Origin: CAWFZT01 sp963820415
GTDB taxonomy: Bacteria; Chloroflexota; Anaerolineae; Anaerolineales; Anaerolineaceae
Length of the DNA stretch: 64,000 bases
Direction: 5' to 3'
Assembly: GCA_963820415.1 (NCBI GenBank)
Contig: CAWFZT010000006.1
Location: 310,001-374,000 of the forward strand
This document shows positions 26,671 through 35,193 of the stretch, in pieces. The translations under genes and the position numbers were made by a program. The first letter of the stretch is position 1, and every line of letters begins with the position of its first letter. Under the pieces are notes generated by a model. That model worked only from the letters and a program-made list of their open reading frames with translations. It searched no databases and was not told where the DNA came from.

Positions 26671-27854
26671 TTACTGCTCAATACCAGGTCCAACTGCCGT
26701 GCCAGGGCCGCCAGGTGTGTATCGACAATAGGTTTCAGGTCGGATTCGGGGTGTAATAACAAATCCTGCCAGATGGCGCCGATAGCGCTGGTTAGGCGGT
26801 CTTCCACCAGGCCCCACAGGTGGAACATGCGGAAGGAACGACCACGTTCGAAGCCCAGGCTAAGCGCTTTGAATAAAAGATCGTTGGCATTTTCGGGGGC
26901 AGAAAGCACATCCTGCCGCACCGGCAGCAGCCCAACACTGTGCGAATAGAAGCTCTGTTCTTTCTGGCTGGTCAAGAAACGTATCAGCCCCAGGGCTTCG
27001 CGCGGGTTGTGCGAATGCTTCCAGATCACCAGGTTGGTGCCGCCCACAAACGGCATACCCGGCGGGAAGGTGATACCGGAGTTTTTTACCACGTTGGGGT
27101 CGATATCGGGATCGCGCAGCAGCCAGGGACCGCTGATGGTCACAGCCGCTTCGTTGAGCCGGTACATGGCGTCTGATTGGGTATCGATGGTGTTTAGGGC
27201 AGCCGGAACCAGGTATTTGCCCAACTCGAAATACTGGTAGAAACCGGCGCGGGTCTGCGGCAGGTTGAGCAAGGTGCTCTTGCCATCCCGGTCAATAAAA
27301 TCGCCGCCAGCGCCCCACACCAGGGAAGCCAGGCTCTGCAAAGCCATGCGGTTGGCAGTGGTAGGAATTACGAAAGGAATCGACACGCCGTAATCGACCA
27401 GCTTTTGCAGTGTATCTTTCATAGCGGCATGGGTGGCAAAGGCGCCTGCTTCGTTGATCCCCGCTTTGGCCAGCAGATCGCGCCGGTAATAAATCAGGCG
27501 AGTATCCGCCAGCCATGGGATCGACCAGACCTGGTTATCCTTGCCGACCAGGCCGCTCTGCCAGGCCGGCTTTAAGAAGAGGTCGGCGCCACCGATGGCT
27601 TGAATCTCGCCATGGGTAAAGGCATGCAAGCTGTTCATCCCTACCAGGTCGCCCACCCAGGTCGTGCCAATCTCCGATATGTCTGGGCCGTGACTGTACA
27701 GGGCTACCCTGACCAGCTCGGTCCAGGCATTGCCCCAAGTAAGGAACTGCGAACGATACAATACCCCGGTCTGGCTGGACAGTTCTCGCAGGGTTCTTCC
27801 CAATGCTTCAGCCGAATACACATTGGACATCAATGAAAATTCGATCCCGGACAT
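26667..27854 (-). CDS. Family 1 extracellular-type solute-binding protein lacking a signal peptide
   Basis: 395 residues from ATG 27854 (MSGIEFSLMSNVYSAEAL), supported by SD GGAAGG six bases upstream and a promoter just before it. The body is a family-1 sugar-binding protein: DISEIGTTWVGDLVGMNSLH, WSIPWLADTRLIYYRRDLLAKAG, NEAAVTISGPWLLRD and GGTNLVIWKHSHNPREALGLIRFLTS. Unlike normal importer subunits there is no hydrophobic leader or lipobox, so the protein should stay in the cytoplasm. A sensor role beside the NarL-like regulator, or decay of an importer, are both possible. Confidence 0.85.
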   Translation of the reverse strand: MSGIEFSLMSNVYSAEALGRTLRELSSQTGVLYRSQFLTWGNAWTELVRVALYSHGPDISEIGTTWVGDLVGMNSLHAFTHGEIQAIGGADLFLKPAWQSGLVGKDNQVWSIPWLADTRLIYYRRDLLAKAGINEAGAFATHAAMKDTLQKLVDYGVSIPFVIPTTANRMALQSLASLVWGAGGDFIDRDGKSTLLNLPQTRAGFYQYFELGKYLVPAALNTIDTQSDAMYRLNEAAVTISGPWLLRDPDIDPNVVKNSGITFPPGMPFVGGTNLVIWKHSHNPREALGLIRFLTSQKEQSFYSHSVGLLPVRQDVLSAPENANDLLFKALSLGFERGRSFRMFHLWGLVEDRLTSAIGAIWQDLLLHPESDLKPIVDTHLAALARQLDLVLSSK

Positions 27855-27872
27855 AGGCTTCCTTCCAGGCTT

Positions 27873-27901
27873 AGTATAGATGCTAACCCTAAAATGAACA
27901 A
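27873..27901 (-). promoter_or_regulatory. Promoter of the solute-binding protein gene
   Basis: Minus strand TTGTTC (27896-27901), 17-base spacer, TATACT (27873-27878). It fixes the translation start at 27854 because the longer frame would begin upstream of the promoter. Confidence 0.65.
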
Positions 27902-27910
27902 GGGAAGCCT

Positions 27911-28064
27911 TCACCTTGCGATTGCGAAGCAATCCGTAGAGAAGGTTGCGAGGATTGATCTTCGTCTGTCAAGTACTCTTCGCAAGGTTTAGGTCACAAA
28001 ACTCAACCTTGCGAAGGGTTTAGAGAGAACTACCGGGTGTTCAAGGTCAACCTTCGCAAGGGTT
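27911..28064. repeat. REP-like palindromic cluster, CCTTCGCAAGG type
   Basis: Three clear copies of AACCCTTCGCAAGGTT or its complement: 27975-27990, 28005-28020 and 28049-28064, plus a degenerate one near 27913. Neighbouring copies face each other and can form hairpins. The same unit recurs at 63059-63103. The cluster lies in the divergent gap before the NarL-like gene. Confidence 0.75.
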
Positions 28065-28155
28065 GGCATTTTGACGCCCAACAAGGATATAAGGATGAAA
28101 GATTAAATTGCTTAAATTGCATTACAATCAGGTGAATAAATACGAGGTGTCAATA

Positions 28156-28947
28156 ATGCAGCGTGAAATCCGTACCGTAATTGTCGAAGACGACCCGTAT
28201 GCACGGGATACCATGGCGCTGCTGCTGCGGCGCGATTGGCGCACCCAGGTGTGCGGCGAAACCGGGCAGATCGCCGGCCTGGAGGAACTGATCCGCAACG
28301 AAAAACCCGACCTTGTCGTGCTTGACACAGAAAATCCCCAGGACACCCATTGGGTCGAAAAAGTCACCCGGGCAGTGCTGGCGGCCAAATCCTCTCCGCG
28401 CATCCTGTGCACGGCAACTTTTTCAGACGTTCACGTTCTAACGCAGCTCGACCAGCCGGTATTTTGCGGCTACGTGCTGAAAGGTGAAATTTCCTACGCC
28501 CTGGCCTGGGCAGTAGTTCAGGCCGCCCAGGGTAACTGGGTGATGACGTCTTCCACGCGCCAGACGGCAGAAAAGATCCCCTTCCACCCTCTCCATGCTT
28601 TGACCTTGGATGGGCAGCGCCAGGTGCCCGGACTGACCCGCCGTGAGGCGGAAATGGCGCGCCTGGCGATCCTGTTCAACCTGCGCCGCGCCAACCTGGC
28701 AGATGATATGAACATCCAGTACAGCACCATTTCCGAGTACGTGAACCAGGTCTATGAAAAATTAGGCTTGCATGACATCCAGGATGGCAGCGTTGAGCCG
28801 GACAGCTACTTCTCCGGGCAGACACAGGTGCTGGATCACTTCCGCGACAGCCTGCAGCACATCTGGCAGGACGGCCGGAAGAAGAAAGCTCCGGATATGG
28901 ATACGCTGGCGTTCCACCTGTTGACAATCCCGGAAGTGGTGGAATAG
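28156..28947 (+). CDS. NarL/LuxR-type response-regulator-like protein
   Basis: 263 residues from ATG 28156 (MQREIRTVIVEDDPYARDTM), with SD GAGGTG; a start at 28108 has none. The receiver domain shows the acidic pair EDD, the phospho-acceptor Asp in PDLVVLDTE and a KGE near the expected Lys. The C-terminal part has a LuxR-like helix-turn-helix: GLTRREAEMARLAILFNLRR, ANLADDMNIQYSTISEYVNQVYEKLG. A further ~70 C-terminal residues are unusual. No histidine kinase gene is adjacent; the divergent cytoplasmic solute-binding protein may be its functional partner. Confidence 0.8.
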   Translation: MQREIRTVIVEDDPYARDTMALLLRRDWRTQVCGETGQIAGLEELIRNEKPDLVVLDTENPQDTHWVEKVTRAVLAAKSSPRILCTATFSDVHVLTQLDQPVFCGYVLKGEISYALAWAVVQAAQGNWVMTSSTRQTAEKIPFHPLHALTLDGQRQVPGLTRREAEMARLAILFNLRRANLADDMNIQYSTISEYVNQVYEKLGLHDIQDGSVEPDSYFSGQTQVLDHFRDSLQHIWQDGRKKKAPDMDTLAFHLLTIPEVVE

Positions 28948-28977
28948 GGGCTGCGGTCGAGGGCTGAAAGCGAAAGT

Positions 28978-29757
28978 CTACAAGCCGGAGGCTGATCCCA
29001 GGCCCGGCTTTTCCAGCTCCCACACCATGTACGGGCTGGTTGCCGCCTGAAAGGAGGACCAGGTGTAATCGCCATACAAGGCACTGACGGTAAAACCTGC
29101 CGCGACGGCCAGGGTCTCAAACTCATCCTGGCTGAGCAGTACAAAGCGCAGGGAAATAAAATGCTTTGCCAGCAGCAACCCCTGCGGATCATATTCCTCA
29201 AAAAACTCGACCCCCGAAACGGTCTTGCCATCCGGCTCAAACTCCTGGCAACCCCAGAACATCAGCGTGCCTTTCCCGTCCGGCATAGGGTACTGGCCCC
29301 ACAATTGCAGCTGGTTATCCACTGAAGCGGCGCGGATGGCCGGGTTGTGGAGCGTGCAGATGAATCGCCCGCCGGGCTTGAGGTGCTGGTAAATTCTGGC
29401 GAGGGCGCTTTTCTGGCCGGCTGTTTCAGTGATCTCGGCGAATGAATTGAAAGGGATCAAAACCAGGTCGAACTGTTTGTCCAGGTCAAGCTGGCACACA
29501 TTCATGGCATATACGGGGGCGCTCAAACCCCGGCGAACGAGCTTGTTGCGCAAGACGGCCAGCATTTCGGGTGATAGGTCCACACAAGTCAGGCGGACGC
29601 CCGCCTTGATCAAGGGCAAGGAGACCCGGCCGGTGCCGGACATCAATTCCAACACATCTCCTCCGCTCTGTGTGGCTTCTTTCAGAAAAAATGGAATGTC
29701 AAAAGTGGCCGAAACACAGATATCGTAAAGGTCGGCGATTGAAGAATAGTTCATCAC
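28978..29757 (-). CDS. Class I SAM-dependent methyltransferase
   Basis: 259 residues. SAM motif I VLELMSGTGRVSLPL, motif II acid CVDLSPEML, and the motif IV/post region FDLVLIPFNSFAEI and LKPGGRFICTLHNP. The start overlaps the stop of the AviRa-like gene by 4 bases (ATGA type), so the two are translationally coupled. A small-molecule methylase is suggested by the compact fold; the substrate is unknown. Confidence 0.85.
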   Translation of the reverse strand: MMNYSSIADLYDICVSATFDIPFFLKEATQSGGDVLELMSGTGRVSLPLIKAGVRLTCVDLSPEMLAVLRNKLVRRGLSAPVYAMNVCQLDLDKQFDLVLIPFNSFAEITETAGQKSALARIYQHLKPGGRFICTLHNPAIRAASVDNQLQLWGQYPMPDGKGTLMFWGCQEFEPDGKTVSGVEFFEEYDPQGLLLAKHFISLRFVLLSQDEFETLAVAAGFTVSALYGDYTWSSFQAATSPYMVWELEKPGLGSASGL

Positions 29758-30536
29758 GCACCTGCTCTGAGCAAAATGGTGACCTGGCGCTTGCCGATCT
29801 GGAACTTATCCAGCCGGCGATAGCACGGGTGCACGATCTTCTGCTGTTTATCCGAAGCGACTGCCAGCAGGCAACGGGCGGGCAGCAGGGAATGCAGGGC
29901 ATCGAGCATGCGCAAGGCAGGGGCCGGATCCTGCCCGGGTTCGGAGCCTTTACGCTGGCCGGCGGTAGATGACCAGACCGATTTCCAGCCGTAAGGTATG
30001 TCGGTAATCACCAGGTCAATCGGCCGGCCAGTCAGGCCCTGGCGCATGGCCGGCGCGCTGGCCGCATCGGCCTGGAACAGACAGGTGGAGAACAGCCGGC
30101 CAGCCAGCGCAAAGGAAAGGTCACGGCGCAGCCTCACGGCGCTGTCGAGGGCAGCCTGGTGAGAGGCTTTGCCGTAGGCCTGGATGTAATGGCTGATCTC
30201 GTCCATGCGCCGCTCCAATCCGATCAGGGAAAGTAGGGACAGATTGCGCTCCGCCAGGTCGAGCGCCTCAGAGCTGATATCCGAAGCGGAAATGGACACA
30301 ATTTCGCTCCCATGCAGGAAACCCAGGACGGTGAGCAGGTAAGCCCCCCCGCAGCACGGGTCGTAGATCGAAACCTGCTGGGTCAGCCCCATACGGGCGC
30401 GGATGGCCTGGAGGTGCTGGAAAATCTCACTGGCCAGCCGTACCGGGAAAGCCGTCTGCCCGGGCTGGCTGTAGAGCACGCGTCCGGCGGAAAGATCGGA
30501 GTAATCGGCGGGTTTGAGGACGAAATTATATGGCAT
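29754..30536 (-). CDS. aviRa: AviRa-like 23S rRNA (guanine) methyltransferase
   Basis: 260 residues. The order and wording of motifs match AviRa of the avilamycin producer: GRVLYSQPGQTAFPVRLASE, a motif I YDPCCGGAYLLTVLGFLHG, ISASDISSEALDLAERN and the catalytic-type VITDIPYGWKSVW. AviRa methylates a guanine in domain V of 23S rRNA and gives resistance to orthosomycins. Homologues of unknown role occur in other bacteria, so resistance here is an inference. It heads a two-gene unit with the following methyltransferase. Confidence 0.75.
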   Translation of the reverse strand: MPYNFVLKPADYSDLSAGRVLYSQPGQTAFPVRLASEIFQHLQAIRARMGLTQQVSIYDPCCGGAYLLTVLGFLHGSEIVSISASDISSEALDLAERNLSLLSLIGLERRMDEISHYIQAYGKASHQAALDSAVRLRRDLSFALAGRLFSTCLFQADAASAPAMRQGLTGRPIDLVITDIPYGWKSVWSSTAGQRKGSEPGQDPAPALRMLDALHSLLPARCLLAVASDKQQKIVHPCYRRLDKFQIGKRQVTILLRAGA

Positions 30537-30550
30537 GATCGTCTCTTCAA

Positions 30551-30580
30551 AAAGATTGGCTCATTGGGATTTGCCGTGGA
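30551..30580. repeat. Copy 2 of a dispersed intergenic repeat
   Basis: ATTGGCTCATTGGGATTTGC then CGTG (30554-30577), one mismatch from the copy at 15272-15295. It lies between the divergent AviRa-like and endonuclease/exonuclease/phosphatase genes. Confidence 0.6.
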
Positions 30581-30704
30581 AGGTCCCCAATTCTGGGAGT
30601 TCACCTCGGGGATTCCCAGAGAACCTAAAGATTATATAGGAGGAGGGTTATAATTGAAAGGCGTAATCGGATTAATCCCGGCAAAAACGAACGAGGCAAA
30701 TCCT

Positions 30705-32771
30705 ATGGAACAACCAGACCAGCCCTCCACAAGAACGCCGGGCAGGTTTGAAAAACCCGGCCAGTGGCTCAACCGGCGTTTCCCACTGGACGTTTTCGTG
30801 TATACCATCCTGTTCCTGTTTTTCATTCAGCTCTTGACCGGCCTGGTCGAGAACACCTATGCCTTTGGGCTGCTTCAGACCTCCATCCCTTACGAAGCCG
30901 CTAGCATTTTCCTGCTGTTCACCCCTCTGGCGCTGTGGATCTTTCCCTCCCTGGCGAGTTCAAAAAGCGCCATATTTATTATTATCACCGGCGAGCTGGC
31001 GTTGTTGTGCCGGGCAGTCAGTGGGATGCTCAATTCGAGCGGCCAGATGATCGCCTGTGGGTTGGGGGCCGGACTTTTCATGTTGTTCTTCCCCGTCCTG
31101 TTGTGGAAGCTCGGTAAAAAAGGTAACCTGGGCGCGGCCTACCGCATGGGCTGCGGGCTGGCGCTGGCCGTGCTGCTTTCTATCCTTCTGCGCTCGGTCT
31201 ATTCGGGCAACGACATCAGCGACTACGGCATTTTCCGCGCCATCCCCTGGCTGCTGGCGCTGGCAGGGGGCGTCGTTCTGCCGGCCCTGATCACTTCAAT
31301 CGATGCTGACGCAGACGCCAGCCCACCCAGGGTGCATCACGCCAGGTGGCGCGTCACCATGCAAGCGCTGGGGATAACCAGCGTGTTCGTGTTGCTGTAT
31401 TTTGCCTTCTCCGCTCCAACCGTCATTTCACGCTGGACGGATTTCAGCTACCCCGCGATCACCTTCCTGCTGGTAGGAGCGATTGAACTGTTCCTCGCCG
31501 CCTGGCTGGCAAAGCTCAAAGCCTGGGAAAACCTGACCTCTAATTTTATGCTGGTATGGAACCTGCTATTCGTAGCCGCCACCACGTCCACACTTTGGTC
31601 TTCCCAGATCCTTTTCCCAACTGACGCGTCTGCCTATCCCCTGTTTGAAATACCGCCTAACCCGCTGTCACGCCTATCAATCACGGCCATGCTTTTACTC
31701 TCTCCGGTGCTTTTCATCGATTTTTCGCTGCTGGTGAAGGGACTGGTCGATAAGAATCTATCCTTGCGCAGGCTGGGCGGGAGTTTCAGCCTGGCGGCGC
31801 TGTACCTGCTGCTGATGATCCTGATGCACATTTTCACCACAGTGTACGACTACATCCCGGTGGTCGGGGCCTGGTTCCGCAACCAGTTCTGGCTGGTATA
31901 CCTGGCGCCAAGCCTGGTGCTGCTGCTGGCCATGCTGGTCACCCGCCGGCACATTTTCAAGGCCGGGGCCGGTGCAGTGGCGCAACCACGTCTGCCTGTG
32001 CTGGCAGCTGGGCTGGGACTGGCGCTGGCAGCCGGGCTGGCCGTCCTGCTGACCGCCCCCCATCCCAGGACCACCACGGGCGCTGATCTGCATAACCTGC
32101 GCATCATGACTTTCAACATCCAGCAAGGCTACAGCCAGTCAGGCATGAAAAATTTTTACGGGCAGCTTGAGACCATTCGTAAAGTCAACCCGGACATCCT
32201 CGGGTTGGAAGAAACCGACGATGCCCGCATTTCAGGCGGCAATTCAGACGTGGTACGCTTTTTCACCGAGCGGTTGAATTATTACTCCTATTACGGGCCA
32301 AAAACGGCGGTAGGAACGTTTGGCGTGGCGCTGTTGTCGCGCTACCCGATCCACAATCCGCACACGTTCTTCATGTATTCTACCGGTGAACAGACGGCAG
32401 CCATCGAAGCGCAGGTCACAGCCGGCGGCAAGACCTTCAACGTGCTGGTCACTCACCTGGGCAATGGTGGACCGCTGGTGCAGCAGGAAGAGGTACTGGC
32501 GGGGGTCGATAAGCTGAATTCCAATCCTAACACCATCCTGGTGGGAGATTTTAATTTCTCCCCGGCTGATCCCCCTTATCCACTGACGATTTAGAAACTG
32601 GAAGACGCCTGGAAATCGGCCGAGGCGCAAGACCTCAGCCAGCCCGGCCTGGACGTGGAAAACCGCATCGACCACATTTTCCTTTCACCAGGCATGCGTG
32701 TGCTGCGCGCCGATTATCTTGCCCCCGGGCCGTCGGACCATCCCATGCTGGCGGTGGTGATAGGATTTTAG
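30705..32771 (+). CDS. Membrane protein with C-terminal endonuclease/exonuclease/phosphatase domain, interrupted by an in-frame TAG
   Basis: From ATG 30705 (MEQPDQPSTRTPGRFEKPG, SD GAGG) the frame encodes ~12 membrane helices and then an EEP domain: LRIMTFNIQQGYS, ILGLEETDDARIS, VGTFGVALLSRYPI, VLVTHLGNGG and ILVGDFNFSPADPP. A TAG at 32592-32594 ends the conventional frame, but the same frame continues with KLEDAWKSAEAQ, RIDHIFLSPGM and GPSDHPMLAVVIGF to TAG 32769-32771. The last piece carries the catalytic Asp-His of the fold, so the stop removes an essential part. A CAG-to-TAG change or a sequencing error explains it. The family cleaves phosphodiesters. Confidence 0.85.
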
Positions 32772-32774
32772 CCG

Positions 32775-33518
32775 TTACACCATACCCCACACCACGTGCC
32801 AGACCACGTCCGCCCAAAAATGGACGCTAGCGGCGGCCAGGTAGCCGGATTTCTTGTAATGGCAAGCGGCGACCAGGGATAATACACTGTTGAGCAGGAA
32901 GACTTCCACTATCAAGGCCGGCGAAAACTGGCTGATGCTTTTCGCTCCCAGCATGATCATCAGCGACGGAAAGTGACCGGCAGAGAAGACCAACGCCGAA
33001 AGGGTTGAGATGACCCAATAGACCGGAACAAGCCCTTTGCAGCCCAGCAGAACGTACGAGATCAGCCAGGTCCAAAAAGAGATGAAGAACAGGCGGAAGA
33101 TAATCTCTTCGCCAATGCCTGCGCTTATTGTAGCCAGCAGAGAAGTAGGGAAAGGCGGGTGAGGAAGGCGGTTCACAGAGAGGAAACGGCTGAAAACGAA
33201 GTCCATCAGGATCAAGAAGAGGCCGACCAACCCGCCCGCCATGGCAGGCAAAACAAATCTATGCCGGTTGGAAACTTCGGGGCTGAACAGGTTGGGAATA
33301 CCCAACTTTTGGGACAGCTTGAGGCCCAGAAAGCCCAGCCCGCCATATAAGACCAGGACAATGGCAAAGCTAGCCAGCATCATCACCGGCAAAGACGCCG
33401 GGTATCCCTGGGAAGGAACAGTGGAAAGCAGGTTACCCTGCGGCATTAACAGATTGGCCGCGCTCAAAATCGCTAGCAGAATGACCAGCAGGAAGAAGGT
33501 GCGGGTTGAAGTTGACAC
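32775..33518 (-). CDS. CPBP-family intramembrane glutamic/metallo protease
   Basis: 247 residues with seven or eight hydrophobic helices. The three CPBP (Abi/Rce1) signatures are present: EExxxR in GEEIIFRLFF (~residue 136), FxxxH in LVFSAGHFPS and the C-terminal HFWADVVWHV. Such enzymes cut membrane or prenylated peptides and are often tied to bacteriocin immunity. It converges with the EEP gene, whose extended frame ends 3 bases away. Confidence 0.88.
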   Translation of the reverse strand: MSTSTRTFFLLVILLAILSAANLLMPQGNLLSTVPSQGYPASLPVMMLASFAIVLVLYGGLGFLGLKLSQKLGIPNLFSPEVSNRHRFVLPAMAGGLVGLFLILMDFVFSRFLSVNRLPHPPFPTSLLATISAGIGEEIIFRLFFISFWTWLISYVLLGCKGLVPVYWVISTLSALVFSAGHFPSLMIMLGAKSISQFSPALIVEVFLLNSVLSLVAACHYKKSGYLAAASVHFWADVVWHVVWGMV

Positions 33519-33531
33519 AGGCGGCTGGCTT

Positions 33532-34284
33532 TTATATCCTCGTGATTCTTTCCTTTACTTTCGCCCATGATCCGGTGGTAAGGAAGCTTTTATCCATGTT
33601 ATTGACCATGCTGACAAACTTAGGCCAGGGCACAGCCAGAGTCATTTCATGCGGTGCGACCCAGGGCCGGGCAGAAACGTCGAACATGCCCAGGACAGCG
33701 TGCGGGTGAGCCGATTTAAGCTCACGGTAGGGCTGCTGGACGATGGTGGAGCAGCCAGAACCAAAGGGGGCAATGACCGCCTGGGGATCGGATTCATCGA
33801 AACCGGCCAGGGTAAACAGGCCAGAAATGACATCCGCACCAGCAAAGAAAATCACTACCTGGGGGATATCGTCTTCGTCCAGGTGATCCCAACGTTTAAA
33901 CACCACCTGGCGGGCCGGGGCGAGCATGGGCGGGAACTGCGCCCGAATCTTGGCTACCAGCTCGGGCGACTCCTTGTAGCGCTCACCTTCCAACTCGCCC
34001 GGGATGCCGCAGGATAGAAAATAGTTGATATTAGCCCCCAGGCCTTTGGAAAAGCCCAGGTAATAGCGCCCACCGCCGCAGCCGATGTCGCTGCCGGTGA
34101 AAATAAGCGATTCGCCCTGGCGCACGCGCTCCAGGTCGTGGATAAAGCAATGGCCTCCCGGCGGGGGCTGTGAGACCCCGGCCTGCGCCTGGCTGTCGGT
34201 GTAATAAAAGCAAACTGGCCATTGGGCAGCCGGGAAATATTCTTGCCATTTATCAGTAAATTGCTGCTTGAAACCTGCCTGCAT
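33532..34284 (-). CDS. DUF169 family protein
   Basis: 250 residues from ATG 34284, which has a strong SD (AAGGAGG). The body fits DUF169: CFIHDLERVRQGESLIFTGS, CGGGRYYLGFSKG, a Cys in FLSCGIPGELEGERYKESPE, VIFFAGADVISGLFTLAGF and APFGSGCSTIVQQPYRE. DUF169 proteins carry conserved Cys and Gly residues suggesting a metal or cofactor site and are common in anaerobes. Function is unknown. Confidence 0.85.
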   Translation of the reverse strand: MQAGFKQQFTDKWQEYFPAAQWPVCFYYTDSQAQAGVSQPPPGGHCFIHDLERVRQGESLIFTGSDIGCGGGRYYLGFSKGLGANINYFLSCGIPGELEGERYKESPELVAKIRAQFPPMLAPARQVVFKRWDHLDEDDIPQVVIFFAGADVISGLFTLAGFDESDPQAVIAPFGSGCSTIVQQPYRELKSAHPHAVLGMFDVSARPWVAPHEMTLAVPWPKFVSMVNNMDKSFLTTGSWAKVKERITRI

Positions 34285-34379
34285 AAGAGACCTCCTTAGA
34301 ATGATGGTAGGCAGCGAAAAACCACTGCCAACAATCCACACTCTATCTTTTGTGATCAAGGGGATAAATTCTACAAAAA

Positions 34380-34388
34380 ATTATACCA
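34380..34388 (-). promoter_or_regulatory. Extended -10 promoter for the DUF169 gene
   Basis: Minus strand TGGTATAAT (34388-34380), an extended -10, about 90 bases before the SD-supported start at 34284. No convincing -35. The rest of the 264-base divergent gap to 34549 shows nothing else I can support. Confidence 0.4.
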
Positions 34389-34548
34389 CCGGAGTTTTAC
34401 GCTCTTGTTATGCTTTATTCTTTGATTTTTTCTTTCACAACGGATAAAGCGAGACCTTCTAAAAGGAATTAACATTCTATTTATGCCGTAATCTGGCATA
34501 TTTGCATTTATACTGGGAAGCATAACCCTCAAACCCAGGAGCAAAACC

Positions 34549-35181
34549 ATGGAAAAGATCGATTTACGCAAAACCTACAAAAACCTTTACACACCCTCGG
34601 CGAAAGCCGTCCAACTGGTGGAAGTGCCAGCTTTCAACTTCGCCATGATCGACGGAGCCATCGAGCCGGGCCAGGGGCCGGGCACTTCGCCAGGCTTCCA
34701 GGAAGCCATGCAGGCGCTGTACGGGATGTCCTTCACGTTGAAATTTACCATGAAGCAGCGCAAGGACAATCCCATCGATTACAGCGTAATGGCCCTGGAA
34801 GGTCTGTGGTGGATTGAAGAGGGCGAGTTCGATATTAACAAGAAAGACAACTGGAAATACCGGTTGATGATCATGCAACCCGAGTTCATCACCCAGGAAA
34901 TGTTCCAGGACGCCCTACTCCAGGTGAAGCACAAGCGCGACTCGTCCTGGGTGGACAAGCTACGCCTGGAAAGGTTCGCAGAGGGACTGTGCATCCAGAT
35001 CATGCACGTCGGGCCGTACGCCACCGAGCCGGCCACGGTAGGAAAGATGGACGCCTTCGCAGCCCAAAACGGTCTGCGCAAGTGCGGCATGCACCACGAG
35101 ATCTATCTGGGCAACCCGCTGCGCGCCGATCCGGAAAAGCTGAAGACGGTGCTTAGGCATGGGGTGGTCAAGGTAGACTGA
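34549..35181 (+). CDS. GyrI-like small-molecule-binding domain protein
   Basis: 210 residues, SD AGGAG before ATG 34549. Matches the stand-alone GyrI-like family: KNLYTPSAKAVQLVEVPAFN, FAMIDGAIEPGQGPGTSPGF, LEGLWWIEEGEFDINKKDNW, and the ending EGLCIQIMHVGPYATEP then HHEIYLGNPLRADPEKLKTV. The SH3-like twin fold binds hydrophobic small molecules, and some members hydrolyse toxic compounds. No HTH is fused, so it is not a regulator by itself. Confidence 0.88.
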   Translation: MEKIDLRKTYKNLYTPSAKAVQLVEVPAFNFAMIDGAIEPGQGPGTSPGFQEAMQALYGMSFTLKFTMKQRKDNPIDYSVMALEGLWWIEEGEFDINKKDNWKYRLMIMQPEFITQEMFQDALLQVKHKRDSSWVDKLRLERFAEGLCIQIMHVGPYATEPATVGKMDAFAAQNGLRKCGMHHEIYLGNPLRADPEKLKTVLRHGVVKVD

Positions 35182-35193
35182 CGATTGATGATT

